In this document: piece by piece, positions 1-9,162 of the stretch | Position numbering within the stretch: the stretch's first letter is position 1 | How the letters are laid out: the number at the start of each line of letters is the position of its first letter | Source of the DNA: Arenicellales bacterium | GTDB lineage: Bacteria; Pseudomonadota; Gammaproteobacteria; Arenicellales; JAJDZL01 | Reading direction: 5' to 3' | NCBI GenBank assembly: GCA_951813075.1 | Contig: OX638343.1 | Span: 614,149 to 678,148, forward strand | Length of the DNA: 64,000 bases | Notes under the pieces: model-generated | What the model saw: the letters and a program-made list of their open reading frames with translations, nothing else | Told to the model about the DNA's origin: nothing | The model's database searches: none | Position numbers and translations under genes: made by a program

Positions 1-2452
1 ACGAACGCATTTTGCTTGATGATGGATCGTATGGGTTTTCGGATTCAATCCTGACAGGGATTCGAATTTCCTCAACTTCCAGTTCGTAATCGCCGTCATA
101 AAGAAACTCGTCAGACACTCCATCAGTACGGCGTACGTAACCATAGGCAATGTTCTTTTTGACTGCATACCCCCATCCAGCACTGGTGGTCCAACCGACA
201 CGTATACCATTGCGATAAATGGTTTCCCGACCAAGTAATGAAATATCGGCATCTTCAGTGGTGAAACATGCCAATCTGCGCTGTAGTACATCCTTACTTT
301 GTTTAGCCAACGCTTGTCGACCAACGAAAGCAATGCCAGTATTCAATTTCACCAACTTTCGCAACCCGGCTTCAAGTGGTGTGAAGTCCGGTCCGATATC
401 CGATCCAAGAGCTCTAAAACCCTTTTCCAGCCTAAGCGATTCAAGCGCTCGATAACCCACATGTTTCAATTCGTACGCTTGCCCGGTTTCCGTGAGAGAT
501 TGGAACACTTTAATTGTGTCGTCAACAGGAATGTGTAGTTCCCAGCCAAGCTCACCCGCGAACGAAACTCGAATGGCAATCACGCCACAACCAGCGATAG
601 TAATATTCTGACAAGTCAAAAACGGAAATGCGGTGGCAGCCATATCCTGTTCAGCAATGGCTTGTAACAACGACCTCGAATTTGGTCCCGACAATGACAA
701 CGTCGAATACTGATCGGTAACTTCAATGAGTGAGATGTCAGTCGAGGAATCAGGGATGCTGTTCTTTATGTGATAAAAATGATGAAGAGCATATCCGGTT
801 CCTGCAACGATCATGAAGCGGTTTTTTTTTAGCCTTGTTACCGTCACATCACACTCGATGCCACCTTCCTGATTAAGCATCTGTGTATAAATAACCGAAC
901 CCACTGGTCGATCGATTCGACTCGAGCACATGTGTTCGAGCGCCACTACAGCGTGTTCTCCTTCCAGCATGAATTTGGCAAAAGATGACTGATCAATGAC
1001 ACCGACTTTCTCGCGAACGGCTTGGTGTTCCAAACCGACATATTCGAACCAATTTGCTCTGCCGAATGATGGGGAGTCAACAGGTTCCACACCTTCCGGC
1101 GCAAACCAGTTTGGTCGTTCCCAACCTAGTTTCTCGCCAAAACTGGCATTCAAATTCCGCAGTTCATCATAGAGTGTGGATTTGTAGCAGGGGCGGGCAC
1201 TTTTGTGTTCCTCATGCGGCCAACCCATCGTGTAGTGCTTCGAGCAAAGTTCGACGGTTCGCCGTGTTATCCAGTCATCGTTTTTATGTACCTTTCCGAA
1301 TCGTCTTATATCAACCTGACCCAGGTCCATTGAAGGAACGCCAGTTGATACCCATTCCGCCAATGCTTTGCCGGCACCGCCTGCACTGGCGATACCGAAC
1401 GCATTGAACCCGGTGCCAACATAGAAATTCTTGACTTCCGGAGACTCGCCAATAATGAAGTTGCCATCGGGTGTGAATGATTCCGGACCACAGATCATCT
1501 GTTTGATGTCGGCGTCTTTCATGGCAGGAACTCGATTCAAACCCGCTTGCATCAAAGGTTCAAAATGATCAACATCGAAATCCAACAGCGTAAAGTAGAA
1601 GTTATCCGGAGGTGAACTGACGTTCCACGGTTGCGGGTTTAGTTCGTATCCACCAAACACCAGCCCACCAACATCTTCTTTGAAATAGATCAATCGATCC
1701 GGGTCTCGCAGTGTTGGCATGCTTGTTTGTACACCTTTGACTTCGCCGGTGACGATATAGTGATGTTTCATTGGCACAATCGGAACGTTCACATCAGCCA
1801 TCTTTCCAATTGACCGCGACCAGAGTCCCGCACAATTGACAATAATTTCGCAATCGATATGACCGTAACGGGTATCAAGGCCGGTTACTCGGCCGTTACT
1901 CGTCGCTATTGAGGATACAGAACATTCTTCGTAAAACCTGATGCCTCTTGATCTGGCACCTTTGGCCAGTGCCTGTGTCAAGTCCGCTGGATTTGCCTGT
2001 CCGTCAGTCGGTAGAAATGCGGCGCCAATCAAGTCATCAATATTGAGCACCGGACATAGCTCCAAAGCCTCCTCGGGAGTTAGGAAATGCATGTCCAGGC
2101 CGAATGAGCGAGCCATGGTAATTTGCCGTTTGATCTCCGTCACCCGTTCAGGGCTGCAGGCGAGGCGAAGTCCGCCATTCATCTTCCAACCCGTGGCTTG
2201 TCCGGTTTCCTCCTCCAGTCGGTTGTAGAGCTCAACAGAATATTTGAGGAGTTGAGTAACATTGGCATTGCTGCGTAGTTGTCCAACCAAGCCTGCAGCA
2301 TGCCAGGTTGACCCGTTGGTCAGGTTGCCTTGTTCAAGCACAATACAGTCCGTTTCTCCAAGCTGCGCCAGATGATAGGCGGTTGACGAGCCGATGATCC
2401 CACCGCCAATGATGACTATCTTGCTGTGACTTGGAGGGGACGCGTTACTCAC
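1..2452 (-). CDS. Dimethylglycine/sarcosine dehydrogenase-type FAD oxidoreductase fused to GcvT domain (3' end outside window)
   Basis: Members of this family oxidise N-methyl groups of dimethylglycine or sarcosine on FAD and hand the one-carbon unit to tetrahydrofolate on a GcvT domain. The reading frame is open for 817 codons without a stop before the window edge. Residues 12-24 form a dinucleotide-binding GGGIIG motif. The GSTWHAAGL motif at 47-55 contains the His (His51) that carries covalent FAD in animal dimethylglycine and sarcosine dehydrogenases. The C-terminal half has GcvT-like sequence. I chose the GTG at 2452, 9 nt after the permease stop; an in-frame TAA lies just upstream, so no earlier start is possible except a CTG. 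The position right behind a betaine transporter suggests betaine breakdown. Dimethylglycine versus sarcosine as substrate is not settled. Confidence 0.85.
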   Translation of the reverse strand, partial: MSNASPPSHSKIVIIGGGIIGSSTAYHLAQLGETDCIVLEQGNLTNGSTWHAAGLVGQLRSNANVTQLLKYSVELYNRLEEETGQATGWKMNGGLRLACSPERVTEIKRQITMARSFGLDMHFLTPEEALELCPVLNIDDLIGAAFLPTDGQANPADLTQALAKGARSRGIRFYEECSVSSIATSNGRVTGLDTRYGHIDCEIIVNCAGLWSRSIGKMADVNVPIVPMKHHYIVTGEVKGVQTSMPTLRDPDRLIYFKEDVGGLVFGGYELNPQPWNVSSPPDNFYFTLLDFDVDHFEPLMQAGLNRVPAMKDADIKQMICGPESFTPDGNFIIGESPEVKNFYVGTGFNAFGIASAGGAGKALAEWVSTGVPSMDLGQVDIRRFGKVHKNDDWITRRTVELCSKHYTMGWPHEEHKSARPCYKSTLYDELRNLNASFGEKLGWERPNWFAPEGVEPVDSPSFGRANWFEYVGLEHQAVREKVGVIDQSSFAKFMLEGEHAVVALEHMCSSRIDRPVGSVIYTQMLNQEGGIECDVTVTRLKKNRFMIVAGTGYALHHFYHIKNSIPDSSTDISLIEVTDQYSTLSLSGPNSRSLLQAIAEQDMAATAFPFLTCQNITIAGCGVIAIRVSFAGELGWELHIPVDDTIKVFQSLTETGQAYELKHVGYRALESLRLEKGFRALGSDIGPDFTPLEAGLRKLVKLNTGIAFVGRQALAKQSKDVLQRRLACFTTEDADISLLGRETIYRNGIRVGWTTSAGWGYAVKKNIAYGYVRRTDGVSDEFLYDGDYELEVEEIRIPVRIESENPYDPSSSKMRS

Positions 2453-2461
2453 TTTTCGCAG

Positions 2462-4492
2462 TTACCCCATACCCAAAGCCTGCTTGCGACGTCTGGCTGC
2501 AGCAGATATCAAACGATCCGTAATTATTGCGATGAACGCGACAGACAATCCAGCGACCAAACCTCGCCCGGTATCTGCTTTTGTCAGCGCAATATATACC
2601 TCTTGTCCGAGATCTCGTGTACCGACCAGCGCGGTAATTACCAGCATTGAAAGTGCAAACATAACAGTCTGGTTGATACCTAGCATAATTTCTGGCCAGG
2701 CAAGTCGAATCTGAACTTTGGTTAGTGTCTGAATTCTCGTACACCCGGAAGTTTTCGCAGCCTCGATCAACGATGCAGAAATCTGTTCGATTCCGTATAT
2801 CGTGTATCGCACCGCCGGTGGCAATGCATAAAGGACAACAGCAACCATTGCCGAAAAATCACCGACTCGAAAAAGCATTACGACGGGCAACAGATAGACA
2901 AAACTCGGCAGTGTCTGCAATGTATCAATAAATATCAGCACGGCTTTCTTGAGTCGAGTCGAACCCGACGCGACGATTCCGATGGTCATACCGATTATGG
3001 AAGCGAATACGACGGAGATCCCACACAGGTATACTGTGATCATCGCCTTTGTCCACTGTCCTGTGATCAATATGAAGCTGGCAAGCGATACAACCAGAAG
3101 TGCCAGTTTTGGACCACCAAGCTGATATCCGGCCAAACCAAGCAAAATGAGCGCTCCAGGCCACGGTAATTCAAGCAGGAAAAGCTTCAGTGGCTTGAGG
3201 ATATTCAGCAAGATGAAAATTTTGATTGCTTCTAGCTGATCAAAGAAGTTGATATTGATCCATTTGACAAGATCGTTCCAGAACTGACCGGTCGTAAACT
3301 CCCAGACTTCCGGCCACTGAGCGAAAATAGGCAGAGCAAAACCAACGGTAGTTGTGATGGCCAGCACTGTGAAAACGATAAGGAGAAATTTGGTACGACC
3401 ACTCAATACTGAGTTGGATTCACTATGCAGTTCCGGCGCCTGTGCAGCCCATGCCTGCGTCAGGCGATCGACGACGATCGCAATCAGAGTAATGGCGATA
3501 CCTGCTTCCAGCCCTTCACCAATTGCTTGACGCCTCAAAGACGCAAGCACGTCAAACCCCAATCCTCCAGCACCGATCATGGAAGCAATGATGACCATGT
3601 TCAGCGATAGCATGATGACTTGGTTTACACCGACCATCAGTCCCGGTTTCGCAGATGGGATGAGGACGCGCCAGGTCATCTGGCGTTTCGTGCAACCAAC
3701 CATCTTTCCGAATTCCTTGATATCGGTTGGCACAGTCTGAAGCGCCAGCATGGTTATCCGAACCATAGGCGGGGTCGCGTAGACCACAGTCGCGGTAATA
3801 GCAGATACCGGTCCGAATCCGAACAAAAACAAAACCGGAACCAAATAGGCAAATATCGGTACCGTCTGCATCAAATCGAGTATTGGTGTGATCGCTCGTT
3901 CAAATGATGGATAGCGGTAACCGAGGATTCCAACACTGATCCCGAACGCCACTCCGATCGGAACGGCAACAGCGATAGAAGACAGGGTGATCGTAGCACT
4001 TTCCCAATGACCAAAAATGGTGATGTAGCTGATACATAAAAACACCATCAACGCCAGAGTCCAGTCTTTGAGGCGATACGCAATCCAAGTCATGACAATT
4101 GTGATGCCAAGCCACGATAGAGGTGGTGTCTGCCATGATTCTCCTTTGCCCAATGGTATGGTGAAGCCGGCAGCCAGTAACGATTTGATGAACTGATAGG
4201 GTATTTCAATCCCAGCGGCGATGGTTCGGGTAAACTCCTTGAACGTCCACGGGAAGACATAGGATTCGTCGCCTACAAGCCATTTCATGAACCCGGTGAC
4301 ACAATAGCGTACTGAGGTGCAGCTGCCCAGACTCTCAATTCTCCAACTGAGTTCCTTTGGTGCCTTCACCGCCCACGGCCACAGTTCTCCACCTACCCAG
4401 ATAACCGTAATAATCGCGAAAGCCAGCAACCACAGAGCAAATTGTTTTGTCCTTGAGAGAGAGATGCGAGCCTGAACGGAGGCACTGATCAT
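2462..4492 (-). CDS. proW: Glycine betaine/proline betaine ABC transporter permease, two ProW domains fused
   Basis: Inner-membrane channel of a betaine-type (OpuA/ProU) ABC importer. The 676-residue protein holds two complete binding-protein-dependent permease domains, roughly residues 170-360 and 480-670. Each has the family motif of an LDxxQTxP segment followed by hydrophobic helices (near 206-225 and again in the second half) and a cytoplasmic coupling loop with a GCT core. An N-terminal membrane segment lies at about 18-36. E. coli ProW has a single such domain of 354 residues, so one gene here could supply the whole channel without homodimerisation. It starts 16 nt after the proV stop and is followed 9 nt later by the dehydrogenase, so the genes are probably one transcript. 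Confidence 0.9.
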   Translation of the reverse strand: MISASVQARISLSRTKQFALWLLAFAIITVIWVGGELWPWAVKAPKELSWRIESLGSCTSVRYCVTGFMKWLVGDESYVFPWTFKEFTRTIAAGIEIPYQFIKSLLAAGFTIPLGKGESWQTPPLSWLGITIVMTWIAYRLKDWTLALMVFLCISYITIFGHWESATITLSSIAVAVPIGVAFGISVGILGYRYPSFERAITPILDLMQTVPIFAYLVPVLFLFGFGPVSAITATVVYATPPMVRITMLALQTVPTDIKEFGKMVGCTKRQMTWRVLIPSAKPGLMVGVNQVIMLSLNMVIIASMIGAGGLGFDVLASLRRQAIGEGLEAGIAITLIAIVVDRLTQAWAAQAPELHSESNSVLSGRTKFLLIVFTVLAITTTVGFALPIFAQWPEVWEFTTGQFWNDLVKWININFFDQLEAIKIFILLNILKPLKLFLLELPWPGALILLGLAGYQLGGPKLALLVVSLASFILITGQWTKAMITVYLCGISVVFASIIGMTIGIVASGSTRLKKAVLIFIDTLQTLPSFVYLLPVVMLFRVGDFSAMVAVVLYALPPAVRYTIYGIEQISASLIEAAKTSGCTRIQTLTKVQIRLAWPEIMLGINQTVMFALSMLVITALVGTRDLGQEVYIALTKADTGRGLVAGLSVAFIAIITDRLISAAARRRKQALGMG

Positions 4493-4508
4493 TTCGTCGA
4501 TCTAGAAT

Positions 4509-5534
4509 TTATGTTGTCTTGTTCACAAGGACGTTGATTACATCCTCCCGTGTAATCACTCCCAAAACTTCGCCCTCACTGTCGACAACATCAAAAGGAA
4601 GTTCTGAGTCGATCAAATCTCCGGCTAGATCATCAATTTTAACGGATTGCAGAACGCTCCCGCCGGACACGATATCTGATGATTTCTCTCTCATGACAGC
4701 TCGCGCGGAAAATACTTTCGAACGTGCGAGATCGTTGGTAAATTCTTCGACATAATCATCGGCAGGGTGCAACACCAGTTCTTCGGGTGTTCCAATTTGA
4801 ATAATCAAACCGCTTTTCATAATTGCGATCCGGTCAGCGAGTCGGATCGCTTCGTTGAAGTCATGTGTAATAAAAACGATCGTCTTATTCAGTACTGACT
4901 GGATTCTGAGAAATTCATCCTGCATTTCACGCCTTATCAGAGGGTCCAATGCAGAAAATGGTTCATCTAGAAACCATATTTTGGGCTCTACTGAGAGAGA
5001 TCTCGCGATGCCGACGCGTTGTTGCTGACCGCCTGACAACTCTCTTGGGTAGTACGATTCCCGGCCTTCCAGTCCCACCAGCTCGATCACTTCGCGTGCA
5101 CGCTCCTCCCTGTGTTTTTTGTCAACACCTTGGATTTCCAAAGGGAAGGCTACATTGCCGAGAACCGTTAGATGTGGCATCAACGCAAAATGTTGAAATA
5201 CCATGCCCATCTTGTGTCGCCGGATCTGAATCATCTGGTTCTCAGATTGTTCGAGCAGGTTCTCACCTTCAAACTCAATCACGCCGGATGTTGGTTCGAT
5301 CAGACGCGAAAGACACCGAAGCAGTGTTGATTTTCCAGAACCTGACAATCCCATGATGACAAAAATTTCGCCTTCCACAACTTCGATACTGGCGTCACGT
5401 ACAGCACCGATCAATCCCGCCGATGACAGCGAAGCATCATCGATGTTGGATTCATCTCTTAGAAAACGTTCCGCATCTTTGCCGAACAATTTCCAGACGT
5501 TCTGACAATTTAGAATAGCTTCCGACTCAGACAT
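4509..5534 (-). CDS. proV: Glycine betaine/proline ABC transporter ATP-binding protein
   Basis: Cytoplasmic ATPase that powers the betaine importer. Walker A (GLSGSGKST) sits at residues 62-70, the signature LSGGQQQR is in the middle, and Walker B is WFLDEPFSALD. A long N-terminal extension before Walker A, typical of ProV/OpuAA, is present. The C-terminal part after about residue 270 is compatible with one CBS-like module ending in a GVITREDV motif; CBS modules in OpuAA sense ionic strength, but two are usual there and only one is evident here. The 341-residue length is somewhat shorter than E. coli ProV (400). It lies between proX, with a stem-loop in the gap, and the fused permease. Confidence 0.92.
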   Translation of the reverse strand: MSESEAILNCQNVWKLFGKDAERFLRDESNIDDASLSSAGLIGAVRDASIEVVEGEIFVIMGLSGSGKSTLLRCLSRLIEPTSGVIEFEGENLLEQSENQMIQIRRHKMGMVFQHFALMPHLTVLGNVAFPLEIQGVDKKHREERAREVIELVGLEGRESYYPRELSGGQQQRVGIARSLSVEPKIWFLDEPFSALDPLIRREMQDEFLRIQSVLNKTIVFITHDFNEAIRLADRIAIMKSGLIIQIGTPEELVLHPADDYVEEFTNDLARSKVFSARAVMREKSSDIVSGGSVLQSVKIDDLAGDLIDSELPFDVVDSEGEVLGVITREDVINVLVNKTT

Positions 5535-5578
5535 GGCATCGCGTCAGATTCAGTTCGATTGATTCACCATGAAATAAA

Positions 5579-5611
5579 ACGCGCCAGGACCAACCGAGGG
5601 TGCTGGCGCGT
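5579..5611 (-). terminator. Stem-loop between proX and proV (attenuator or mRNA stabiliser)
   Basis: Inverted repeat ACGCGCCAG (5579-5587) and CTGGCGCGT (5603-5611), a perfect 9-bp GC-rich stem with a 15-nt loop. In the direction of the operon it is followed by TTTTATTTC, so it resembles a leaky intrinsic terminator. Placed between the binding-protein gene and the ATPase gene, it would give more binding protein than channel; that role is inferred from other ABC operons. Confidence 0.65.
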
Positions 5612-5640
5612 AATTTTTCAGAAGTATCAAATCGCTACAT

Positions 5641-6591
5641 TTACATTGTCCAGGCTTTCCAGACTGATTCGTTGTTTGCCATCCAATCGGCGACAACATC
5701 TTCTACAGACATCCCTTCCAGATCCACCTTGATAATCAGGGAACTCATCAAATCATTCTCGATGGTGAAATTTCGGATCGCCTGATAGGCTTTCGGCCAC
5801 TTTTCTTCGCCGCCAGCCCAGCCTACCGCCTTGATCCAACCTCTCGGCTTGCCACAGTCATAGGCCATGTCGGAATTGCTTCCCCATGACGGGTCATTGT
5901 AGCAATCGTCCGTGTAGCGCGGAAATTCGACCCATTCGCCTTCATATTTAGCCGGCGCCCAGTGAGGAGCATATACCCAAGCCAAGATCGGTGCACCGCG
6001 TTGATAGGCTGATTCAATTTCTGCAAACAACGCAGCATCAGTGCCGGCGTGCACAACATCATAGTCCAATCCGAGAGACTCAGCCCGTTCGTCATCGTAA
6101 CCGCTCCAGGTAACAGGTCCGCCGAGATATCGACCGCGCGGATGGGTTTCCGGAGTCGAGAAAGCTTCAGCGCAATCGTTCAGTGCGGTCCAGTCTGGCA
6201 ACCCAGGACACTTTTCTTTCATATACAGGGGATACCACCATTCTTCGATTGCGTCCATACCTGTTTCACCGAGATCAATGGTCTTACCGGTTGCAAGCGA
6301 AGCTTCTAGCGCGTCTTTCCCAGTGGTTTCCCAAATCTCCACCGCGACATGAAGATCACCGGACTCAAGACCGACAAATTGCGCGATGTAATCGGCCGGC
6401 ACATATTCCACGTTGTAACCCATTGATTTGAGAACCTCACCGACTAAAGTAGCGGTGATAAATTGCCCGGTCCAATCATGCCAAGTAATTTTTATCGGAT
6501 CTGTCGATTCGACCTCAGCCGAAGCGATTGGTGCATAAGAAACCATCACAGCGAAGCATGCAATCAGAGCATTACAAAGATACTTTCGCAT
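5641..6591 (-). CDS. proX: Glycine betaine ABC transporter substrate-binding protein (OpuAC/ProX type)
   Basis: Periplasmic receptor delivering betaine or a related quaternary amine to the permease. Residues 1-25 form a classical signal peptide ending in ASA, and the mature domain begins with KITWHDWTGQ, a typical OpuAC opening. The protein is 316 residues long, close to ProX (330), and Trp/Tyr-rich as expected for a quaternary-ammonium binding site built from aromatic residues. A strong Shine-Dalgarno sequence (AGGAGGAGG) precedes the ATG. It is the first gene of the transporter operon, 147 nt after the kinase gene; a promoter in that gap is plausible but not demonstrated. The exact ligand is not predictable from sequence alone. 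Confidence 0.9.
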   Translation of the reverse strand: MRKYLCNALIACFAVMVSYAPIASAEVESTDPIKITWHDWTGQFITATLVGEVLKSMGYNVEYVPADYIAQFVGLESGDLHVAVEIWETTGKDALEASLATGKTIDLGETGMDAIEEWWYPLYMKEKCPGLPDWTALNDCAEAFSTPETHPRGRYLGGPVTWSGYDDERAESLGLDYDVVHAGTDAALFAEIESAYQRGAPILAWVYAPHWAPAKYEGEWVEFPRYTDDCYNDPSWGSNSDMAYDCGKPRGWIKAVGWAGGEEKWPKAYQAIRNFTIENDLMSSLIIKVDLEGMSVEDVVADWMANNESVWKAWTM

Positions 6592-6738
6592 GTTGGAAAC
6601 CTCCTCCTTTTGGAATAGTAAATATTGTTCTAGTTAGTGTGTCAATTCACCCACAAAGATGAATTTTTTATTGTAGCAAAGTTCACGGGTATTATGTTTT
6701 CGTAGAATTTCCTTACAAACGATAAGCCGACCTCAGTT

Positions 6739-7689
6739 TCATTCAAATATGTGGCTGAATCGTTTCCAATTGCTTTCAAAACGATCCTGGTTCATGTTGG
6801 TATAACCCTCGTAGCCCGCTTCCTGGTCAGGATAAAGATCAGTCATTGAAGCGGCGACATTATCGCTGTCGAGCTCCGAAGTCACTTCCTGAACCATTCC
6901 CCACATATACTCGCGAAGATTCAGTACAAGTTTGAATGCTGCGAGTTGTCTGTCCAATTCCTCATCAAGCTGACCATAGTACATCTCGAATAGTTCGCGT
7001 TCCGACCGTTCGCTCATGTCCGCATTGCAACTGACGCCGACAAGGTCGAACATCGGATGCCCATAACCACCGTAGTCCCAGTCAATCAACCAGATATCAT
7101 TGGTCTCATCGAACATGAAATTCTGAGGAACAGCATCGTTGTGTGTCAGAACCGGCAAGTACACTCGTATGTTCTGTTCCAACAGGTTATTGATTCGGAT
7201 CAATTCGGGGAACTCGTCGATTAGTCGAGATTGTTTTCGGGTACCGATTTTCACGTAGTTGCGGATCACCTGAAACGGCCAGAAGTAGGTGAGGGCACCA
7301 CGTACATGATGAGACCCGTCATGAAGTCGTTTCAGAACCCTTACGACTTTCTCGCAGTTATCCGGATTTCCTTCCAAATCCTCCGGTCGTAGACTGCCAC
7401 CTGGCAGAAATTCCAGTATTACGAGCGACTCCTCGGTGTAGTGAACTTTCGGACTGACGCCGATATCTGCCGCAGCCAGCATTGATGCTTGAACGGATGT
7501 CTGCATGATGCCATGTACAGGTATGTCAGTACCGATTCTGGCAACAGATCTCGTTTCGCTATCTGTGACAATAAAACTCTTATTACATAGCCCCCCAACG
7601 AGTGGTTCAACTGTGATGTCACCTCGCCAACAATCAAGAGTTGCGAGATATTTCTCGATTCGTTTGTCGCTCCACTCGGGGTTCAGCAT
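6739..7689 (-). CDS. Choline kinase-like phosphotransferase (APH/ChoK family)
   Basis: Soluble kinase of the aminoglycoside phosphotransferase/choline kinase fold, predicted to phosphorylate a small amino alcohol such as choline. The catalytic loop HND...N is at residues 183-190 (Asp185 and Asn190), and the metal-binding IDWDYGGYG motif is at 202-210, close to the choline/ethanolamine kinase version. I placed the start at the ATG at 7689 because CGAGGAGG lies 10 nt upstream; the open frame extends 22 codons further but has no ribosome site. The gene is 316 codons long and upstream of the betaine transporter in the same orientation. Context favours choline, but thiamine or another alcohol cannot be excluded. 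Confidence 0.75.
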   Translation of the reverse strand: MLNPEWSDKRIEKYLATLDCWRGDITVEPLVGGLCNKSFIVTDSETRSVARIGTDIPVHGIMQTSVQASMLAAADIGVSPKVHYTEESLVILEFLPGGSLRPEDLEGNPDNCEKVVRVLKRLHDGSHHVRGALTYFWPFQVIRNYVKIGTRKQSRLIDEFPELIRINNLLEQNIRVYLPVLTHNDAVPQNFMFDETNDIWLIDWDYGGYGHPMFDLVGVSCNADMSERSERELFEMYYGQLDEELDRQLAAFKLVLNLREYMWGMVQEVTSELDSDNVAASMTDLYPDQEAGYEGYTNMNQDRFESNWKRFSHIFE

Positions 7690-7872
7690 GATTCTAGTGC
7701 CTCCTCGAAAACTGTGGTTGTCATAAATTTGTTGGTTGGGTATGAAAATTCGCATTTTACCAACAATTGGCGAGTTTGCCAGAAAGTCGAATTCCGGTCA
7801 CTGGTTTCGGCAAAAACCAATGTCACCCTGAATTAATACGTGATCAAGCAGTAGTCAGAAGCATATATGGAA

Positions 7873-7888
7873 TGTCAGGAACCTGACA
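7873..7888. promoter_or_regulatory. Perfect 16-bp palindrome, possible operator
   Basis: TGTCAGG-AA-CCTGACA is a perfect inverted repeat about 185 bp upstream of the kinase start and 16 bp beyond the aminotransferase stop. It has no T-run on the downstream side of the aminotransferase, so a transcription-factor site for the kinase/betaine genes seems as likely as a terminator. No second copy was found upstream of proX. Confidence 0.35.
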
Positions 7889-7903
7889 AAGAGATAACAC
7901 GAT

Positions 7904-9088
7904 TCAAAATATACGTTGCAATCTCCGCATAGCCTCTTCAAGGTTGCCCATACTTGTAGCGAATGAAAGTCTGATATAGCCATTTCCGCCAAATGCGCTA
8001 CCCGGAACCACTGCTACTTCGGCTTCATTCAGAATGTGTTGCGATAAAACTACATCAGAATCGACATCATCCAGATTTCCGATCAACTCTCTACAGTCCG
8101 GAAATGCGTAAAACGCGCCATCACCAGCAAGACAATTCATACCATCAATCTCATTCAATGCCGAAACAATGAAATCGTGTCGTTGCTTAAAGTGCTCAAC
8201 CATAACTTTTATTGCGTCTTGTGGACCATTGAGCGCTTCCACTGCTGCAGCCTGAGCAATCGAGTTGGGATTCGAGGTGGTCTGCGACTGAATTTTCCGC
8301 ATTGCCGCAGTCAATGTCTCATTGGACGCGGCGAATCCAATACGCCAACCGGTCATGGCATAGGCTTTCGATACACCGTTGACAACAATAGTCCGTTCCT
8401 TGAGTTCCGGGCATGCATTGACAATATTGCAAAATGGACTTCCGCTCCACTGAATGTGCTCGTAAATGTCGTCTGTCAATATGTGAACCTGCGGATGTTC
8501 CAACAACACTTGAGCCAGCTGTTCCAGTTCCTGACGCGAATATGCAACACCGGTCGGGTTGCTGGGGCTATTCAGCATCAGCAACTTGGTACGCTTTGTA
8601 ATGGCTTCCCGCAGCTGTTCCGGCTGCAGTTTGAATCCTTGCTTGATATCCGCTTCGAGAACTACTGGATTGCCACCCGAAAGAACCGTCATGTCGGTAT
8701 AGGAAACCCAGTATGGCGCAACAATAATAACTTCATCTCCATTATTAAGAAGTGCAGTCATTGAATTGATAATACTTTGTTTTGCACCAGTTGAAACGAC
8801 GATATTCGCTGGTGTGTATGTCAATTGGTTTTCACGCTCGAACTTATCGACTACAGCTTGCTTCAATTCAGCGGTACCATCGGCTGGTGTATACTTTGTC
8901 ATGCCATTTGATATCGCTTCAAAAGCTGCCTGTTTGATATTATCCGGTGTGTCAAAATCCGGTTCTCCGGCACCAAGCCCTATGACGTCCCGTCCTGCCG
9001 CTCGCAATTCTCGAGCGAGTGTAGAAACGGCAATTGTTGCAGATGGCTTGATGGAATTGACTCGGTCGGATAGTGCGGTACTGCTCAT
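7904..9088 (-). CDS. Class I aminotransferase, aspartate aminotransferase type
   Basis: Cytosolic PLP enzyme, most likely moving the amino group between aspartate (or prephenate) and 2-oxoglutarate. The frame has the Iγ-subfamily opening (RVNSIKPSATIAVS), the GLGAGEPDFDTP substrate segment, the NSPSNPTG motif, and the PLP-binding SKAYAMTGWRIGF motif. The ATG at 9088 gives 394 residues, the usual length; a TTG five codons earlier (9103) is the alternative. It is divergently transcribed from uvrB across about 75 bp, and stands alone on its strand. Confident on the family; aspartate specificity is inferred. Confidence 0.88.
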   Translation of the reverse strand: MSSTALSDRVNSIKPSATIAVSTLARELRAAGRDVIGLGAGEPDFDTPDNIKQAAFEAISNGMTKYTPADGTAELKQAVVDKFERENQLTYTPANIVVSTGAKQSIINSMTALLNNGDEVIIVAPYWVSYTDMTVLSGGNPVVLEADIKQGFKLQPEQLREAITKRTKLLMLNSPSNPTGVAYSRQELEQLAQVLLEHPQVHILTDDIYEHIQWSGSPFCNIVNACPELKERTIVVNGVSKAYAMTGWRIGFAASNETLTAAMRKIQSQTTSNPNSIAQAAAVEALNGPQDAIKVMVEHFKQRHDFIVSALNEIDGMNCLAGDGAFYAFPDCRELIGNLDDVDSDVVLSQHILNEAEVAVVPGSAFGGNGYIRLSFATSMGNLEEAMRRLQRIF

Positions 9089-9162
9089 TTTCGATGGACT
9101 CAAACGGGTTTGGGAAATATCGTTAAAAGTATAGCCGAACGGATTTAAACGGAGAAGAAATC

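Noticed and set aside
2450..2466. Possible read-through fusion of the permease and the dehydrogenase, which are in the same frame with one TAA between them
   Set aside because: A normal GTG start follows the stop by 9 nt, and the two proteins belong to different compartments; ordinary operon spacing explains it.
8177..8764. A 195-residue plus-strand frame
   Set aside because: Antisense to the aminotransferase gene, with no domain or ribosome site.
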